A stretch of DNA of 64,000 nt from Liolophura sinensis (GCF_032854445.1 NC_088297.1:23759127-23823126); one strand, 5' to 3'. Shown: positions 12,001-22,883, counted from the stretch's first letter. Translations and numbers: made by a program. The notes: generated by a model not told the origin, from the sequence alone.

Positions 12001-15000
12001 CCATGATTTCCCAAAGCGTTTTAAAGTGACCGTGTGATCAGGTATATATGTACATGTAGCTAGATCGTCTCCTAACTGACAGTGATAGTGATACAGTGAT
12101 AATGACGACAACAAATGAGGTGGACCTCAGCCGAAACTGCTTTCCAGTTCTAGTTGTATTTATTCCTCTTATAAATCTTTTACACTGTACTAAGGAAAAT
12201 GTTCAAATCTGAAGACAAGTTTACGGATGAAGAAACTTGCCAGGTTCCTGGAACACCTACAGGATGTAAGACCTCAGATGAAAAACTTATCTATTCATTT
12301 AAATGGTGTTTAATGTAACACTCCAAAAAGTTTCACTTATACAGCCATGGCCAGGTTTATGGGTGGAGGAAACCCGAGTGCATGAAACAGTCCAGTAAAC
12401 CACTGACCTCAAGTTTCTGAACCAGGTTCACGTTTCCATGAACATCGCAATTCGAACAGCAGGTCCAAATTCAAAACTTACGGCACACGACTGTTTCACA
12501 AACTGATACTACAACTTGAAATTTGATCTGACCCTCTCATTTTCAATGTTCTCCTAATTTCTCTATCTTCCCCTATGGTAATTTTGTTAGAATAGGGCGT
12601 CTCAAAGACACATGGCTAAACCTATGCCTACACGTACACATGTGTAACCACTGACAAAACTCAGGACTTTAAGGACTTGTTTATGAATTTGGGCCCTTCT
12701 AGCCAGCAAACCTTCAGACTTGAAAGACAGATGGGTTCGTTCCGTGTAGAAACGATCTGAAGCCATCAGTAGGATGTATCACGGAGATGAGCGTACTTAC
12801 TGTTGACTGTTGTTTCCTGTACGTTACTGTCGCCCGGGGATTGGGGGTCGGACATCTGGGCAGAGATCTGATGGTTACTACCTGAACCCGGCAGACTGCC
12901 CACTTCCTCAGGTTCGTAGCCACGGTCAGGCAGAGCAGGGGCTGTGGGCGTGCTCACCGGCTGAGGGGAGGTGCGGGGGCGGCTCACTACTGCATACATC
13001 TGACCGTCCTCGAACACGGTGGAGCTTCGCTCGGCATTTTCTGTGGAGGACGGAGCGACCGCTGGTGGAGATGCGTTGGCCGAGGCCGCTGCTGAAAAAT
13101 CCCCCTCCAGGCGGCTTTCGTTAGCAGCGACAACAAGCCGCGGGACTACTTTGTTGCCAGAGTCTATTCTGGCATAAGGATCGTACTCCGAGTCAACGGA
13201 GGCGTACACTTCGCTGGGGGCTCGGGATGCTTTGCTGGGGATCGTGGAGTAGTTCACATCCTCCTCACCAGATGGCATCGTGTAATCGTTCTCACGAATG
13301 CCAACGATCATACCGCTCCCACTGTCTGAAGGTTCGCCATTTGGAACAGCATAAATATTTTCCCTGACCGGCAACGAGGTGACAGTTGCTGCGACAACTG
13401 TCCCACTGCCACTGTCGGAGGACTCGCCGGTGGGAGTGGCGTAAATGTTCTCCCTGTTGCGTAAGCTAGTGGCACGCTGACTCGCCAGAACCCGCTGACT
13501 TTCCACATGGTCATAGCCAGGGTCGTCAACAAATACCGCCTTCGGCTGATGCAGTCGATCGTAGTCATCAACAGGAGCGTCACCATGGCTACTGTGGCTG
13601 GTGTTACTATTCCGCTGGTCGTTGGACCCCGTGCCCTGCACGTCACCAGCAGATGCCCCAGCGCCCATTTCCTTGGATACAGGAGGGTCTGGTAGCTGAC
13701 GACTCAATGTGGAAGAACATCTTGCTCCATTTGGACCATTCTCTCTGAGAAATCAATTTGGAGTTGTTTAGTTTTATAACAACATACAAAACTGAGGCTG
13801 ATTTATGATGTTTTGACCACCATACAAACAAATGCCAATGAGAAAAAATATTGAGTATGGCTCAATGGGCTATATCACTAGGTTTTTTTCCCCGAGACAG
13901 CATCCAGATTAGATGTGCAAGTCTTGGCCCTTACTTATTTATTTTTTTGATTGATGTTTTATGCCGTACTCAGGAATGCTTCACTTAGACGATGACGGCC
14001 AGCTTTATTTTGGGAGGAAACTGGACAGAGCCTGGGAGGGGGGGGTCTCACAACCATCTGCAGGTTGAAGACAGACGTTCTCACATAGAAAGAGAGGAAG
14101 CCAGCATGAGCTCCAGCGGCTTCGTTGGTGAAAGGCTCCTCGGGCATTGCACTACAGAGGCCCAAGTCTTGGTTCTTGAGCTATCTCTGTATTTAATGGA
14201 AAAGTTTGGAGTTGGACTCTTCAGTTGTCATAGGTAAAAATAGTCCTACTGACTCATGTGAATGGTGAAAAATGTTAGGCAACCTTTGTTGAAACTGCTT
14301 TAACCATCCCCTGTCTCACCCTTTCCCAGAGGCACAAATGCCGCCTATTTTTCTCCATCATTCCTCTGCTCTAAATTACTTTATATGACACTTTATGTAG
14401 ATGCCCATGTTATAGTCAATGTTGCATAGCAAATAGGTGCCTAGCATTTTTGACAGGTCACATGATACAGCTGAACTTTTTCTACTTTCGTCGATGAAAG
14501 AGTCTGAACTCGAAACTCACCTATTCTGGCTTTACTGTTAATACACTTGTCAATAAATGGCCCAAGATCATTCAAGAAATTGTTTATTTATTTTAACTGC
14601 TTGGTGTTCTATGCCATGCTCACAAATATTTCACTTATTTGCCGGTAGCCAGCATTACAGTGGGAGGAAATGTTACTCTGCTGTCGTGTGCACTGAGTTC
14701 CCACACTACATGTGCTTGTGTTTTGGAGATTTACTCTGCTTTACCAGGCAGGACCTTCTTTACATCTGACTGTACAAATCTACTATGAAAGTATGTGCAG
14801 ATATACACTACATCAGTTACTTTTAAAGTTTCACAGACCTCTTGTTCACCTCTCCCTGGGCCTCAGGGGATGGAGAGGTGAGAGAAGTGCGCACCCCAGT
14901 CTCTGTGGGCCAATCCCCAGGGATACTGACAGAAATGTGGTTACCAACAGGCTGTAAACATACAGGGCAACAATAATCAGCAGGCTGTAGCATACAGTGC

Positions 15001-16469
15001 AACAATGAGCAGGCCATAAACACACAGGGCAACAATGATCAACAGCCTGTAAACATACAGGGAAACAATGATCAGTCTATAGACATACAAGGCAACAATA
15101 TTTGGCAGGCCATAAACACACAGGCAACTTCAACAATGACCAGGATGTAAATATAAATGGCAACAACAGTCTTCAAATATACACGGCAACAAAAATGGCA
15201 ATAACAATCAGCAGGCTGTAAACATACATGACAATAACAATCAACAAATGTGGCAACAACAATCAGCAGACTGTAAACATACATGACAATAACAATCAAC
15301 CAATGTGGCAACAACAATCAGCAGGCTGTGAAGATACAGGGCAACAACAATGTACCAATCAGCAGATTGTAAACACATGTGGCAACAACAATCAGCAGGA
15401 TGTGAAGATACAGGACCACAACAATGTACCTGTGTGGCAACAACAATCAGCAAACAGTATATACATATTTTTCTACAAGCAGATCGTACTTGCTTTTCTA
15501 GACTTATAACATGCTTTTAATCTATCGTACTGTTTACATGTGTACCATGAGCAAAAGTTGCCTTGTGGGAACCTATGTGCTGCCTCATTTGCATGTTATA
15601 TTGTTGGGTAGAAAGTTTAGGCCAGTGAGGGATTTCCACTTATAATTCTCTTAATTGACACTTTTCCAAAAAACTGGGCCAAGGAGGTTTAGTAAGGAGT
15701 CCAATGCAGTTCATTTTTGTATTTAGCCGAACCAAAGCAAAAATTCTTAACTTCTTTCGGCGGTACAATGTATGTCCCTTTAATACCTTAGTTTAGAACA
15801 TTTCATTTTAACATACAGCAGTGGTCAGCTTTAGGAGAGGAGGAAACCGGACGGCAAAACCACGGCTGTTTTCCACATAAACCTAAAAACTGCACGACTT
15901 AAAGTTTCTGTGGAAAGTATACAGTTCAGTGAGAGGAAACACAAATTCTTTTAAACAATACGTTGTCATTCTCAGAAGAGAACAACAGCACTCACAATAA
16001 CAGATTACTAACAAGTTATAGAGCACAAGTCAAACTTTGTGCTGGGATTGGTGATCATACCTGAGCGGGAGCCGCATGGTTAGCTAGGCCGTCTATAGTT
16101 GGTTTCCTGGGGCTGATGGTTGTTAGCTGTGGACTACTGCTGTGAGAGCAAGCAAATTTTACAGCCATTAATGTTTAGTGGACTATGTACATGTAGTATA
16201 AACAGTCTGGTATACTAGTAAAGACTTGTATCCACAAAATGCTCTGGTCAACATTGTAAAATTCAAGCAGATATGAATCCAAAGAACATCACGACAACTT
16301 ACTTCTGGTTACAGACGCACATAGCCACGACAGCGATGATGACAATAACCATGGCCACCCCAGTGACAATGAGGGCGGAGCCTTGTAATGACAGCTCGTG
16401 TGACATGGGCAGGTTATCAGTGATGCTGAGCAGGGCCCTGCCCAGGCGCCCATGAACCTCTGCATCCAT
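6084..16469 (-). CDS. PAG1/Cbp-like transmembrane adaptor phosphoprotein, six coding exons
   Basis: Exons on the minus strand: 16469-16303, 16139-16061, 13695-12801, 10600-10434, 8149-8038 and 6745-6084. Every junction is GT/AG and all phases join to one 693-residue frame. Residues 1-30 are a short outside segment, 31-50 a hydrophobic membrane helix, and 51-53 Cys-Val-Cys is a likely palmitoylation site. The long tail is acidic and Ser/Pro-rich with at least 15 YxxPhi sites: YDRL, YDHV, YSTI, YASV, YARI, YAVV, YTEV, YSEI, YQMI, YALV, YQMV, YETV, YEEV, YEDI, plus YATP, YAVP and YTMP. This layout is that of raft adaptors such as PAG1/Cbp and LIME1, which are phosphorylated by Src-family kinases and recruit Csk or other SH2 proteins. 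EVYASV at the end of the tyrosine cluster in exon 3 is the best Csk-site candidate. The assignment rests on architecture and motif density. Upstream non-coding exons and extra small exons cannot be excluded. Introns carry arrays and SINE fragments. Confidence 0.65.
6806..6866 (-). mobile_element. SINE family 2 fragment
   Basis: Matches the tail region shared by many copies in the window (TTTGATTGGTGTTTTACGCC, then ...TACTCAAGATTATTTCACTTATAC). Truncated; lies in an intron of the adaptor gene. Confidence 0.75.
6867..8037. other. intron of the PAG1-like gene
   Basis: Between coding exons 8149-8038 and 6745-6084. No further gene or convincing repeat was recognised; short open frames here lack any family signature. 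Confidence 0.5.
8160..8845. repeat. two adjoining minisatellites, about 30 bp and 28 bp
   Basis: Left part to about 8,570: units of about 30 bp (CATCAGCCTGTAAGACAGTC...). Right part about 8,570-8,830: 28-bp units (CCTCAGCCTGTAAAACAGTG then CCACAAAT). Both share CAGCCTGTAA, so one probably arose from the other. Intronic. Confidence 0.9.
8925..10140. repeat. 58-bp minisatellite array
   Basis: About 21 copies of a 58-bp unit (AGCCAGCAAAAGTAGAAACT, CGTACACAGTTGTGAGACAC, ACGCACGTACATGTATAC). Occasional units are shortened (about 9,740) or have AGAGCTCG in place of AGAAACTCG. The long minus-strand open frames are a by-product of the period and not genes. Intronic to the adaptor gene. Confidence 0.95.
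10141..10433. other. intron sequence next to coding exon 10600-10434
   Basis: AT-rich, with a short duplicated motif CATACATATATTACCAGGGT at about 10,356 and 10,409. No gene. Confidence 0.5.
10605..12800. other. intron of the PAG1-like gene with a MITE-like inverted repeat
   Basis: No exon recognised. It contains the inverted repeat at 11,455-11,845 (listed separately) and a degraded SINE family 2 piece at about 12,303-12,395 (TTTCACTTATACAGCCATGG then GGTGGAGGAAACC). Confidence 0.5.
11455..11845. mobile_element. MITE-like element with inverted arms of about 60 bp
   Basis: Left arm 11,455-11,516 and right arm 11,788-11,845 are reverse complements with scattered mismatches; the inner part TTTGTATGGTGGGTATTT is perfect. 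The centre is AT-rich and non-coding. I could not define a target-site duplication. Confidence 0.6.
13933..14165 (-). mobile_element. SINE family 2, near full length
   Basis: Reads from the AT-rich tail (ATTTTTTTGATTGATGTTTT) through the body (GCCAGCTTTATTTTGGGAGG) to a tRNA-like head on the complementary strand ending GGGCCTCTGTAGTGCAATGC. The element is therefore in minus orientation with a tRNA-Leu-like head. Intronic. Confidence 0.75.
14166..14580. other. intron sequence, nothing recognised
   Basis: Unique-looking AT-rich sequence between two SINE copies, without exon signals that fit the adaptor gene. Confidence 0.4.
14584..14700 (-). mobile_element. degraded SINE family 2 copy
   Basis: TTTATTTATTTTAACTGCTT... 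with TATTTCACTTATT and AGCCAGCATTACAGTGGGAG; the body is diverged and the head is missing. Confidence 0.65.
14945..15465. repeat. irregular minisatellite, CAGCAGGCTGTAAACATACA-type
   Basis: Units of variable length (about 33-60 bp) built on GGCAACAACAATCAGCAGGC and TGTAAACATACA. Much less regular than the other arrays. Intronic. Confidence 0.8.
15466..16060. other. intron sequence with a SINE relic
   Basis: About 15,810-15,880 resembles a decayed SINE family 2 body (CAGCTTTAGGAGAGGAGGAA). Otherwise nothing recognised. Confidence 0.4.
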
Positions 16470-16499
16470 GATACAGCTTACAGATAGCTACCTGTGCAG

Positions 16500-17010
16500 A
16501 AAGGAACAGAAACACAGAGGTCATCACCGTCAGGAACAGAATGGGTTAGGTACGAGAGGAAAAGAAACACACAGGTCAGGGGTAAAAGGTCAGAAACACA
16601 CAGGTCAGCGGTCAGAAACACACAGGTTAGGGATCAAAAATGAGAGGAACAGAAACACACAAGTCAAGGGGTCAGAGGCAAGAGGACAAGGAACACACTA
16701 GTCAGTGTTCAGGGGTGAGAAAAGAAACACAGATGTCAGGGCTGAGAGGTCAGAAACACACAGGTCAGGATCACAGATGAGAGGAACAGAAACACAGGGG
16801 TGAGAGGAAAGAGAAACACAGGTCAGGGGTGAGAGGTCAGAAAAAAAACAGATCAGGGGTCAGAAACACACAGGTCAGGGGTCAGGAACACACAGGTAAG
16901 GGATCAGAGGTGAGAGGAACATAAACACAAAAGTCAGGGGTGAGGGGTCAGAAACGCACAGGTAAGGGGTGAGAGGTCAGAAACAAACAGGTCAGGGCTG
17001 AGAGATCACC
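16500..17010. repeat. irregular minisatellite, GAAACACACAGGTCAGGGGT-type
   Basis: Many short units of about 20-35 bp alternating CAGAAACACACAGGTCAGG with GGTGAGAGG. Lies just upstream of the start codon exon of the minus-strand adaptor gene, so in its 5' region or first intron. Confidence 0.85.
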
Positions 17011-17522
17011 CATATGTCTCGCAACATTAATAAGCATTTAGGTATTTCAAATGCAAGCCAGCTTTATAGGTGATAGTATAATTTAGAGAAAGAGGTCTTA
17101 ATGTGACTCACCTACATATGCAGTGCAGATATATACCTGCAACAACGCTACACTGCCATTAGCCAAAGTTCTGGAAGGTTAAGGTCTTTGCCAGCCCTGT
17201 CTGCTCCTCTGAAATGAATAAAATCCTTGTATTTTCATATTCATTTCACTGTAACTAAGAACTGAACTTGTACTCCGGATACTCGGTAAAGGAGTAACAC
17301 CTGACACAGATCTGTACGTTAACCGTACAGGATGAACAACTAAACCTTTTCAGGTAAACCTTATGGCAAACCTGCCCGAGCTCAATCTGAACACTTGAAC
17401 CTAAATATTAAATGCTTCTTATCAACTGATCTACACAACATCTAGCTCAGCTACTGAGAGCTCTTTACAAAAGTCCAATATACATATGAGATGATAAAGT
17501 GTTACATACCTACATACATCCA
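17011..17522. other. 5' flank of the PAG1-like gene
   Basis: Between the minisatellite and the DNA transposon. Any promoter or non-coding first exon of the adaptor gene could be here or beyond the transposon. No clear core promoter seen. Confidence 0.35.
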
Positions 17523-17550
17523 TACAGTACAGCCCACATCAAAACGGAAA
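17523..17550 (+). repeat. left terminal inverted repeat with TA duplication
   Basis: TA at 17,523-17,524, then 26 bp identical to the complement of 25,058-25,083. Confidence 0.9.
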
Positions 17551-18640
17551 TCTAACGCGTTAGACCCGCGGTAGATAGAGGATAGATAGTCGATAGACAC
17601 GCGGTAACAACGCGATATCTCGTGCAGAGAAAAGGGGATATCCCCCCCATTCGGCGGGCTCACGAGTACATCAATCGGTGAAAATGTAGTCCGGCTGTGC
17701 GTAGCCTGTGCTTACAGACTGCAACGCTCCACATGTGGTCCGACGGCGCACGATGAATCCACAAGTCGGGTTAACATGGCATACGGCCTACCGGTATGTC
17801 TGTCATCGGTCATTGCTAGATATTCTTCAGTCTCGCTTTCACTCATATACAGTAAAATTAAAAAGGATGTAAGGAAAGGACCAAAGGATATTGAACACGG
17901 CAGACGTAAACGAGTAATCTGCTTACCGCAGTAAGGATGACCTTGCAAAAGTCCTTGAATTTTTAAAGAGCCAAGTTTTCGGGTTTAAATCTACAAATAC
18001 AGTAGTGTATGAACATATTTACGTCAATTTTTAAATCTTGTCAATAAACCACCGGTTCTGTTTCAAATGAATGAAAATTTAAAATAAAACCTATTTCGGC
18101 AACTCGTATTTATACGTCCATATTATATCGCTCGAAAAAGGCCTAATCTACTTCAACAAATAAAGCAGAATGGACCGCATACGATTTGCAAATCTTTAAA
18201 AATATTGTAAGATGTCGACTGAATTTAATATAAACGCTACCCAATATGCGCTTCATAAATGTATTGAATTAAATTTTAAGGAGAGCGCATACATGTAGGC
18301 CTGTGTGTATTTGTATAGCAATACTTCATCTCGGATCTTGCATGTGAATCACGATTATATGTGTTAATAATGTTTTCTAGTTGTAAATTCATACAGAGGC
18401 AACCTACGAAGTAAAAGAGTGTTATAGAATAAATATACTTAAAGTCATCTTTTTGAAACCTACCGTGTTCAAATACATGCCTTCATTGTTTAGAGTTTTG
18501 AGAATGGCTTCAGTCCGCATTTTGGGCAACACGGCTCAAGTGTCACTCATGAAACCTTTGTATCGTTAATACTAATCCTATGGTATTTTAATCCACTGAC
18601 ACTGAGTAATGGAATACTGTCAGTGTAGTGAGCCTGATTC
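17551..18640. other. left non-coding arm of the transposon
   Basis: No gene recognised. Subterminal 17,570-17,606 holds GTAGATAGAGGATAGATAG then TCGATAGACACGCGG, echoed near the right end, which suggests binding sites for an element protein. 18,594-18,602 and 18,617-18,625 form a short inverted repeat (CACTGACA / TGTCAGTG) just upstream of the TATA box. Confidence 0.5.
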
Positions 18641-18641
18641 C

Positions 18642-18652
18642 TTTATATAAAG
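18642..18652 (+). promoter_or_regulatory. TATA box of the transposase gene
   Basis: TTTATATAAAG lies about 30-40 bp upstream of the transposase ATG (18,683), preceded by a CACTGACA/TGTCAGTG inverted repeat. Spacing implies a very short 5' UTR. Confidence 0.55.
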
Positions 18653-18682
18653 AGTGAAAAAGTTTAATTCACACAATCAAAC

Positions 18683-19966
18683 ATGGAGCCCCATAAGATA
18701 AAACGAATTTCCGAGTTTTATCGTGCGAGAATTGACGACCTGTACGCAGAGAATGTATCACCTCTGCTGATCCGAAAACGTCTCCTGGCTGAAAACAACG
18801 TGAGCATTAGCACACAGGCTATAAAGTTATATATAGCGAGAAGAGAACAGGAAATATCTACTGGAAAACGGCTGTCAGCAGTTAAACCACGGCCAGAGAA
18901 GCGAAAGTTGAACCCTGAGCATCTGGCCTTCATTGACAGATGCATTGAAGCCAACGATGAAGTAACAGCACCGGAGCTTCAGCGTAAACTGAATCAGCAG
19001 TTCGGCGTTGAAGTGTCTCGTTCTACAGTCAAGAGAGCCCGTCAGCAACTTGGATGGACAAGTGCAAGCTCGCGCTATTGTCAGATTGTACGGGATGTGA
19101 ACAAAGAAAAACGTAAGCTGTTCTGTCTAGACGTGATGGCCAATAAGGAACAATTTGACGATGTGATATTCACAGACGAGAGTACTGTAAAAATGCAGTC
19201 GCACGTCAGATTGTCATTCCGGCGCCAAGGAAAGCTACGCCGACTGAAAGGGATACCCAAACACCCGTATCAAGTAAGTTATTTCTTATTATTTGTGCTT
19301 AATACTACCCATCAACTTGCTTCTGTACCTCAAAGTAGTCGTATTCTAAATAGAGTTTCAAGTTAGAAGCACAGACTATATTCCTGATTTGACAATCCAA
19401 TTTTTGCAGGTCCATGTCTGGGCGGGCATATCACGGAGAGGAGCCACACAGATCGCCATCTTTACGGGAAAGTTGAAGAGTGACGGGTACCAAACAATTT
19501 TGGAAAAGTACTTATTGGTAAGCCGTCACATTTACGTAAAAGTGATTATCACTAATTTAAGATCTTGCAATTTTAGTTACCATTTTGTTTACGACTTTAT
19601 TGAAAATGATTTAAATTGTTACAGCCATTCGTCAGAGAGGTGTACCCCGACGGCTACAGACTCTACCAGGATAATGATCCGAAACACACCAGTAAATCAA
19701 CGAAAGCATGGTTAAATGAGAACAACATTAATGTGATGCCGGCTCCCCCTGAATCTCCGGACCTGAATCCCATAGAAATGATGTGGGCTTCGATGAAGTA
19801 CCACATTCGAAAGAATGTAAGACCAACCACCAAAGATCAGCTTACAGAAGGGATTGAGCAATTTTGGAATAACCTGAGTGCCGAAACATGCGAAAGGTAT
19901 ATTAACCACATTTATAAGGTTGTACCCGCTGTGATTGCTTTTGATGGGGCAGCCACAGGCTATTGA
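18683..19966 (+). CDS. Tc1/mariner (DD34E) transposase, three exons
   Basis: Exons 18,683-19,273, 19,410-19,517 and 19,625-19,966 are joined by introns of 136 and 107 bp, both phase 0 with GTAAG donors and CAG acceptors, giving 346 residues, the normal family length. Residues 1-125 are the paired-like helix-turn-helix DNA-binding part, with a basic stretch KPRPEKRK at about 68-75 as a nuclear-localisation candidate. Catalytic residues are D165 (FTDEST), D249 (YQDNDPKHTS) and E284 (LNPIEMMW); 34 residues lie between the last two, hence DD34E. VWAGIS at about 200-205 is also typical. The enzyme cuts at the inverted repeats and inserts at TA. Introns are unusual in this family, and reading through them gives stops, so splicing is needed for activity. 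AATAAA at 20,018 follows the stop. Confidence 0.92.
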
Positions 19967-20017
19967 TAATCTGATGTTTTCAAGTGCATATACGACTACC
20001 ATATACGTATTTCAAAG

Positions 20018-20055
20018 AATAAAGCAAGAATATTTATGAACAAATTTGTTTTATT
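20018..20055. terminator. paired poly(A) signals of the convergent genes
   Basis: AATAAA on the plus strand at 20,018-20,023 serves the transposase; its counterpart on the minus strand (TTTATT as read, 20,050-20,055) serves the BEN gene. The two transcripts should overlap or nearly overlap at their 3' ends. Confidence 0.6.
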
Positions 20056-20134
20056 GTTGTCATATTAACAATATTATATTAATTCATATAACAAAAATTA
20101 TTACAAATATAAACATATAAATTCACTGAAAACA

Positions 20135-22700
20135 CTATAATCTGGTAAACAATCTATCGAGTGGAAGCCACGCGTGACGCAGGCGCTGATTCCATAGGTA
20201 GCGTATAGCAGAGTTTAAGGACGTGGCTACTTTTTTCTCTATGTTTTCTTCTTTGTAGTGCAGCCGCACAACATCGACGATTCTCTTCATCTTCACTTCG
20301 TTTAGGGGTTCTTTGTGTCGGCCACCAAAGTTTATGCCGGAAGCATTCCTGCCGTACAGTTCCCCCAAACTGAAACCGGCAAACAACAAATTCTTGGCAA
20401 GATGGGCAGGCCCATGTGAAACTTTCAAAATCTTTCCTAGCTCTGGCCCGTCAGTGGCAATACCAGGCTCAGGTGATCCGTCTATAATGTCGTCAATCAG
20501 CGTTGCGAGGCGTCGAGGTGTGACTTTGTCACCGTCGAGCTGACAAGGCCTCAGTTGCCAGAACCTGACGTCAGTGAATTCCGGTACAGGTAAGTCCACC
20601 GGCGACGGGCTGGCATCCTTGTCTGTTGGGTCATCGACGGTAGACAGGCTCTGTACAGGCTCTGGTTCGGGTCTCAACCGAGGTTCTGCATCTGTCTGAG
20701 TCCCAAACGACCTGGTTTCGACTAGGGGGCGATTGTTGGGGTAACTTTCACAAGCATGCTTGCATTTAAGACCGTCCACCTGACATAGGAAAAATATATG
20801 TTTTCTATTGTAAAGGAAGTTCGAAAAACTGAACAGAAAGTCTCAAATGAATCTTTTTCGTTAACACGTATTATAAATCAATGAATATACTAAATGAATA
20901 CCTTTGATTCAAGTCTTCGAACGTGGTCGAGCAGTTCGTCAAACTTGGCTAAGAATATATCTAGGCCATGGGAAGGTCCATTGTTGGGGAGAATTGCATG
21001 GTCGCTGGTCGGAGGAGTTACGGAGGAGGGAGGAGGAGTTACAGAGAAGGGAAGAGGATCAGTGGGTGAGCCGGTGGTTAGTTCACACGTATCCATGTTA
21101 AAGAGAGTAGGGCGGTCAGAGGTGGGTAAGTTGACGGAAAAGTCTGAGGATGTTAACAGTGATAGAAAGGGTGACGGTTGGTTATCTGAAGGGAGATCCG
21201 AGGTGGGGGAGAGAACAGGAAACACAGGTGGGGACGAAGAGGCAGGAGTAGGAGTGGGTAAGATAGTGGAGGAAGGTGTGACAGAAGGGGAAGTCAGCCG
21301 CGTTAGAGTAGAAGGAGCGGAGTCAATAGGAGAGGTGAAAGTTTGTGCAGGAGGGTCAGTAGAGGGTGGAGATGAGAGAGTTGTGCTTGGCGATAGGTTA
21401 GTATAGCAACCTGACCGGGTTTTCTCCACCAGACGCTGGACTTTGTCCACCATATCTCCTGTTAAACGGCTAAAGTCAAAGGCATGCGGCTTGGTCTTGG
21501 ATGGCACTGATGGAGATGGCCTGTTCAGTTTGTTAGGATGGAAGACAATTTCCTGTATACAAGAAAAAAAAAAATTAAGCCAATGTTCAGTAAAACATGC
21601 CGGTGTGGTAGTGAAGGTTAGATGTAAGACGTAAAATCACTATTTAAAAGGAGAAACTTGCACAAACATACTAACCTGTGTTGCTTTTCTTTTCAACCGG
21701 TCTTTAATAGTAATTGTTTTCCTGGCAATGTTTCTTTTCAGCGGGCGAGCAGCTGGTAGACGAGTACATGTACCTGAAGAGCGGTAAAAGAGAAATGTTC
21801 ACGTACACAAAGGTTGAACATAAGATAGGAGACGCCTGTCATCCCATACCTGACACAAAAAAAATCGTTTGCATACAAAAACTTGAACATGAGAGTTAAT
21901 GTCGAACTAGCAGGCGTGGCTGTATACAGTGTATATCTGGCAAGTTTCAAGACACTACACACAAGTACTTTGTTGATATATTTATGGAATTCTACAATTT
22001 AATATAAAGTTTGAACTAAATAACTTACCCTCTGTTTGTTTTGAAGCGGTTTTCGTTTTCAAGGATTTCATATACTTCCTCTCAATATCCGTAAGAATTG
22101 TTGGGTCGTCTGTGTAAAATAAATTGGGTATTAAGTCATTGGTGGTATATCGCAATGTAGTATTCGTTTTTTACTCCCGACGGGAATACTTCGTTACAAA
22201 AATAGAGAAAACATTCCAAAAAATACATTTTCAGAATTTCGGTTAATATACGTGAACAATATTTAAGGTCTCCGGAGACAAATACCCACCAGATAATCCC
22301 AGTATTGTTGCCAACAGAAGTTTATTTTCCCAAGGCGCTTTCACTTCCAAATTCACTGCTAATGGGTATTCTGATACCAGGTCTTTCGTCTTGGTCTGCA
22401 AAGTCTTGCCGTCACAAGCAAACTTTATAAAAGCGTACTTAGGAACTGGAAAGAAAGGTTTACGTACGTGTAAAGGATACATGGTCATCACAATGGAAAG
22501 CAAAACTAAGAAAGTGACAAATATCAATATATGCAGTAAAATTATGGATTAATGGATAAACACATGCAGTTCTTGTGCGAGTGAATAAATAACTAGAACA
22601 GATGTGCTTACATTATTTCAATAAACGATGTTAACGTCGGAACATGCCTTTTAAAGCCAAAACACATATGCTTACCTTTAAGTTCGTTACGGCGAGACAT
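20135..22700 (-). CDS. BEN-domain protein (BEND5-like layout), six exons, carried by the transposon
   Basis: Exons on the minus strand: 22700-22676, 22445-22290, 22109-22029, 21752-21676, 21552-20902 and 20779-20135. All have GT/AG borders and compatible phases and sum to 1,635 nt, 544 residues. Residues 10-60 start PKYAFIKFACDG, like the N-terminal small domain of BEND5. Residues 62-113 are very basic (candidate nuclear-localisation signal). Residues 125-300 are low-complexity Ser/Thr/Pro. Residues about 305-340 form a likely short coiled coil (LAKFDELLDHVRRLESK). A BEN domain lies at about 443-508 (HLAKNLLFAGFSLGELYGRN ... LNEVKMKRIVDVVRLHY). BEN domains bind DNA or chromatin proteins. Its position between the inverted repeats and tail-to-tail with the transposase suggests a role in element regulation, end binding or target choice; that is inference. 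A possible TATA element (TATAAAAA, minus strand) is at 22,884-22,891. Confidence 0.8.
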
Positions 22701-22883
22701 TTTCAGTCCTGGATGGATACTGCTAAGACGAACTAGAGGGTAAAGGGGATTTCGTCAAAGTGCACGATGTCAAAAAACTGTCCTCGGTATGTAGCTAAAT
22801 CCGCAAAACGTAGTGGTGTAAGGCAGGGTATGAGTCAAGGCAAGAGCAAGAGAAATTATGATGTCTTCTTCTTTGGACTGCAC

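Noticed and set aside
14823-14910. Possible extra exon of the adaptor gene
   Set aside because: The open segment has weak borders and its phase does not fit between the neighbouring exons; the flanking exons join in frame without it.
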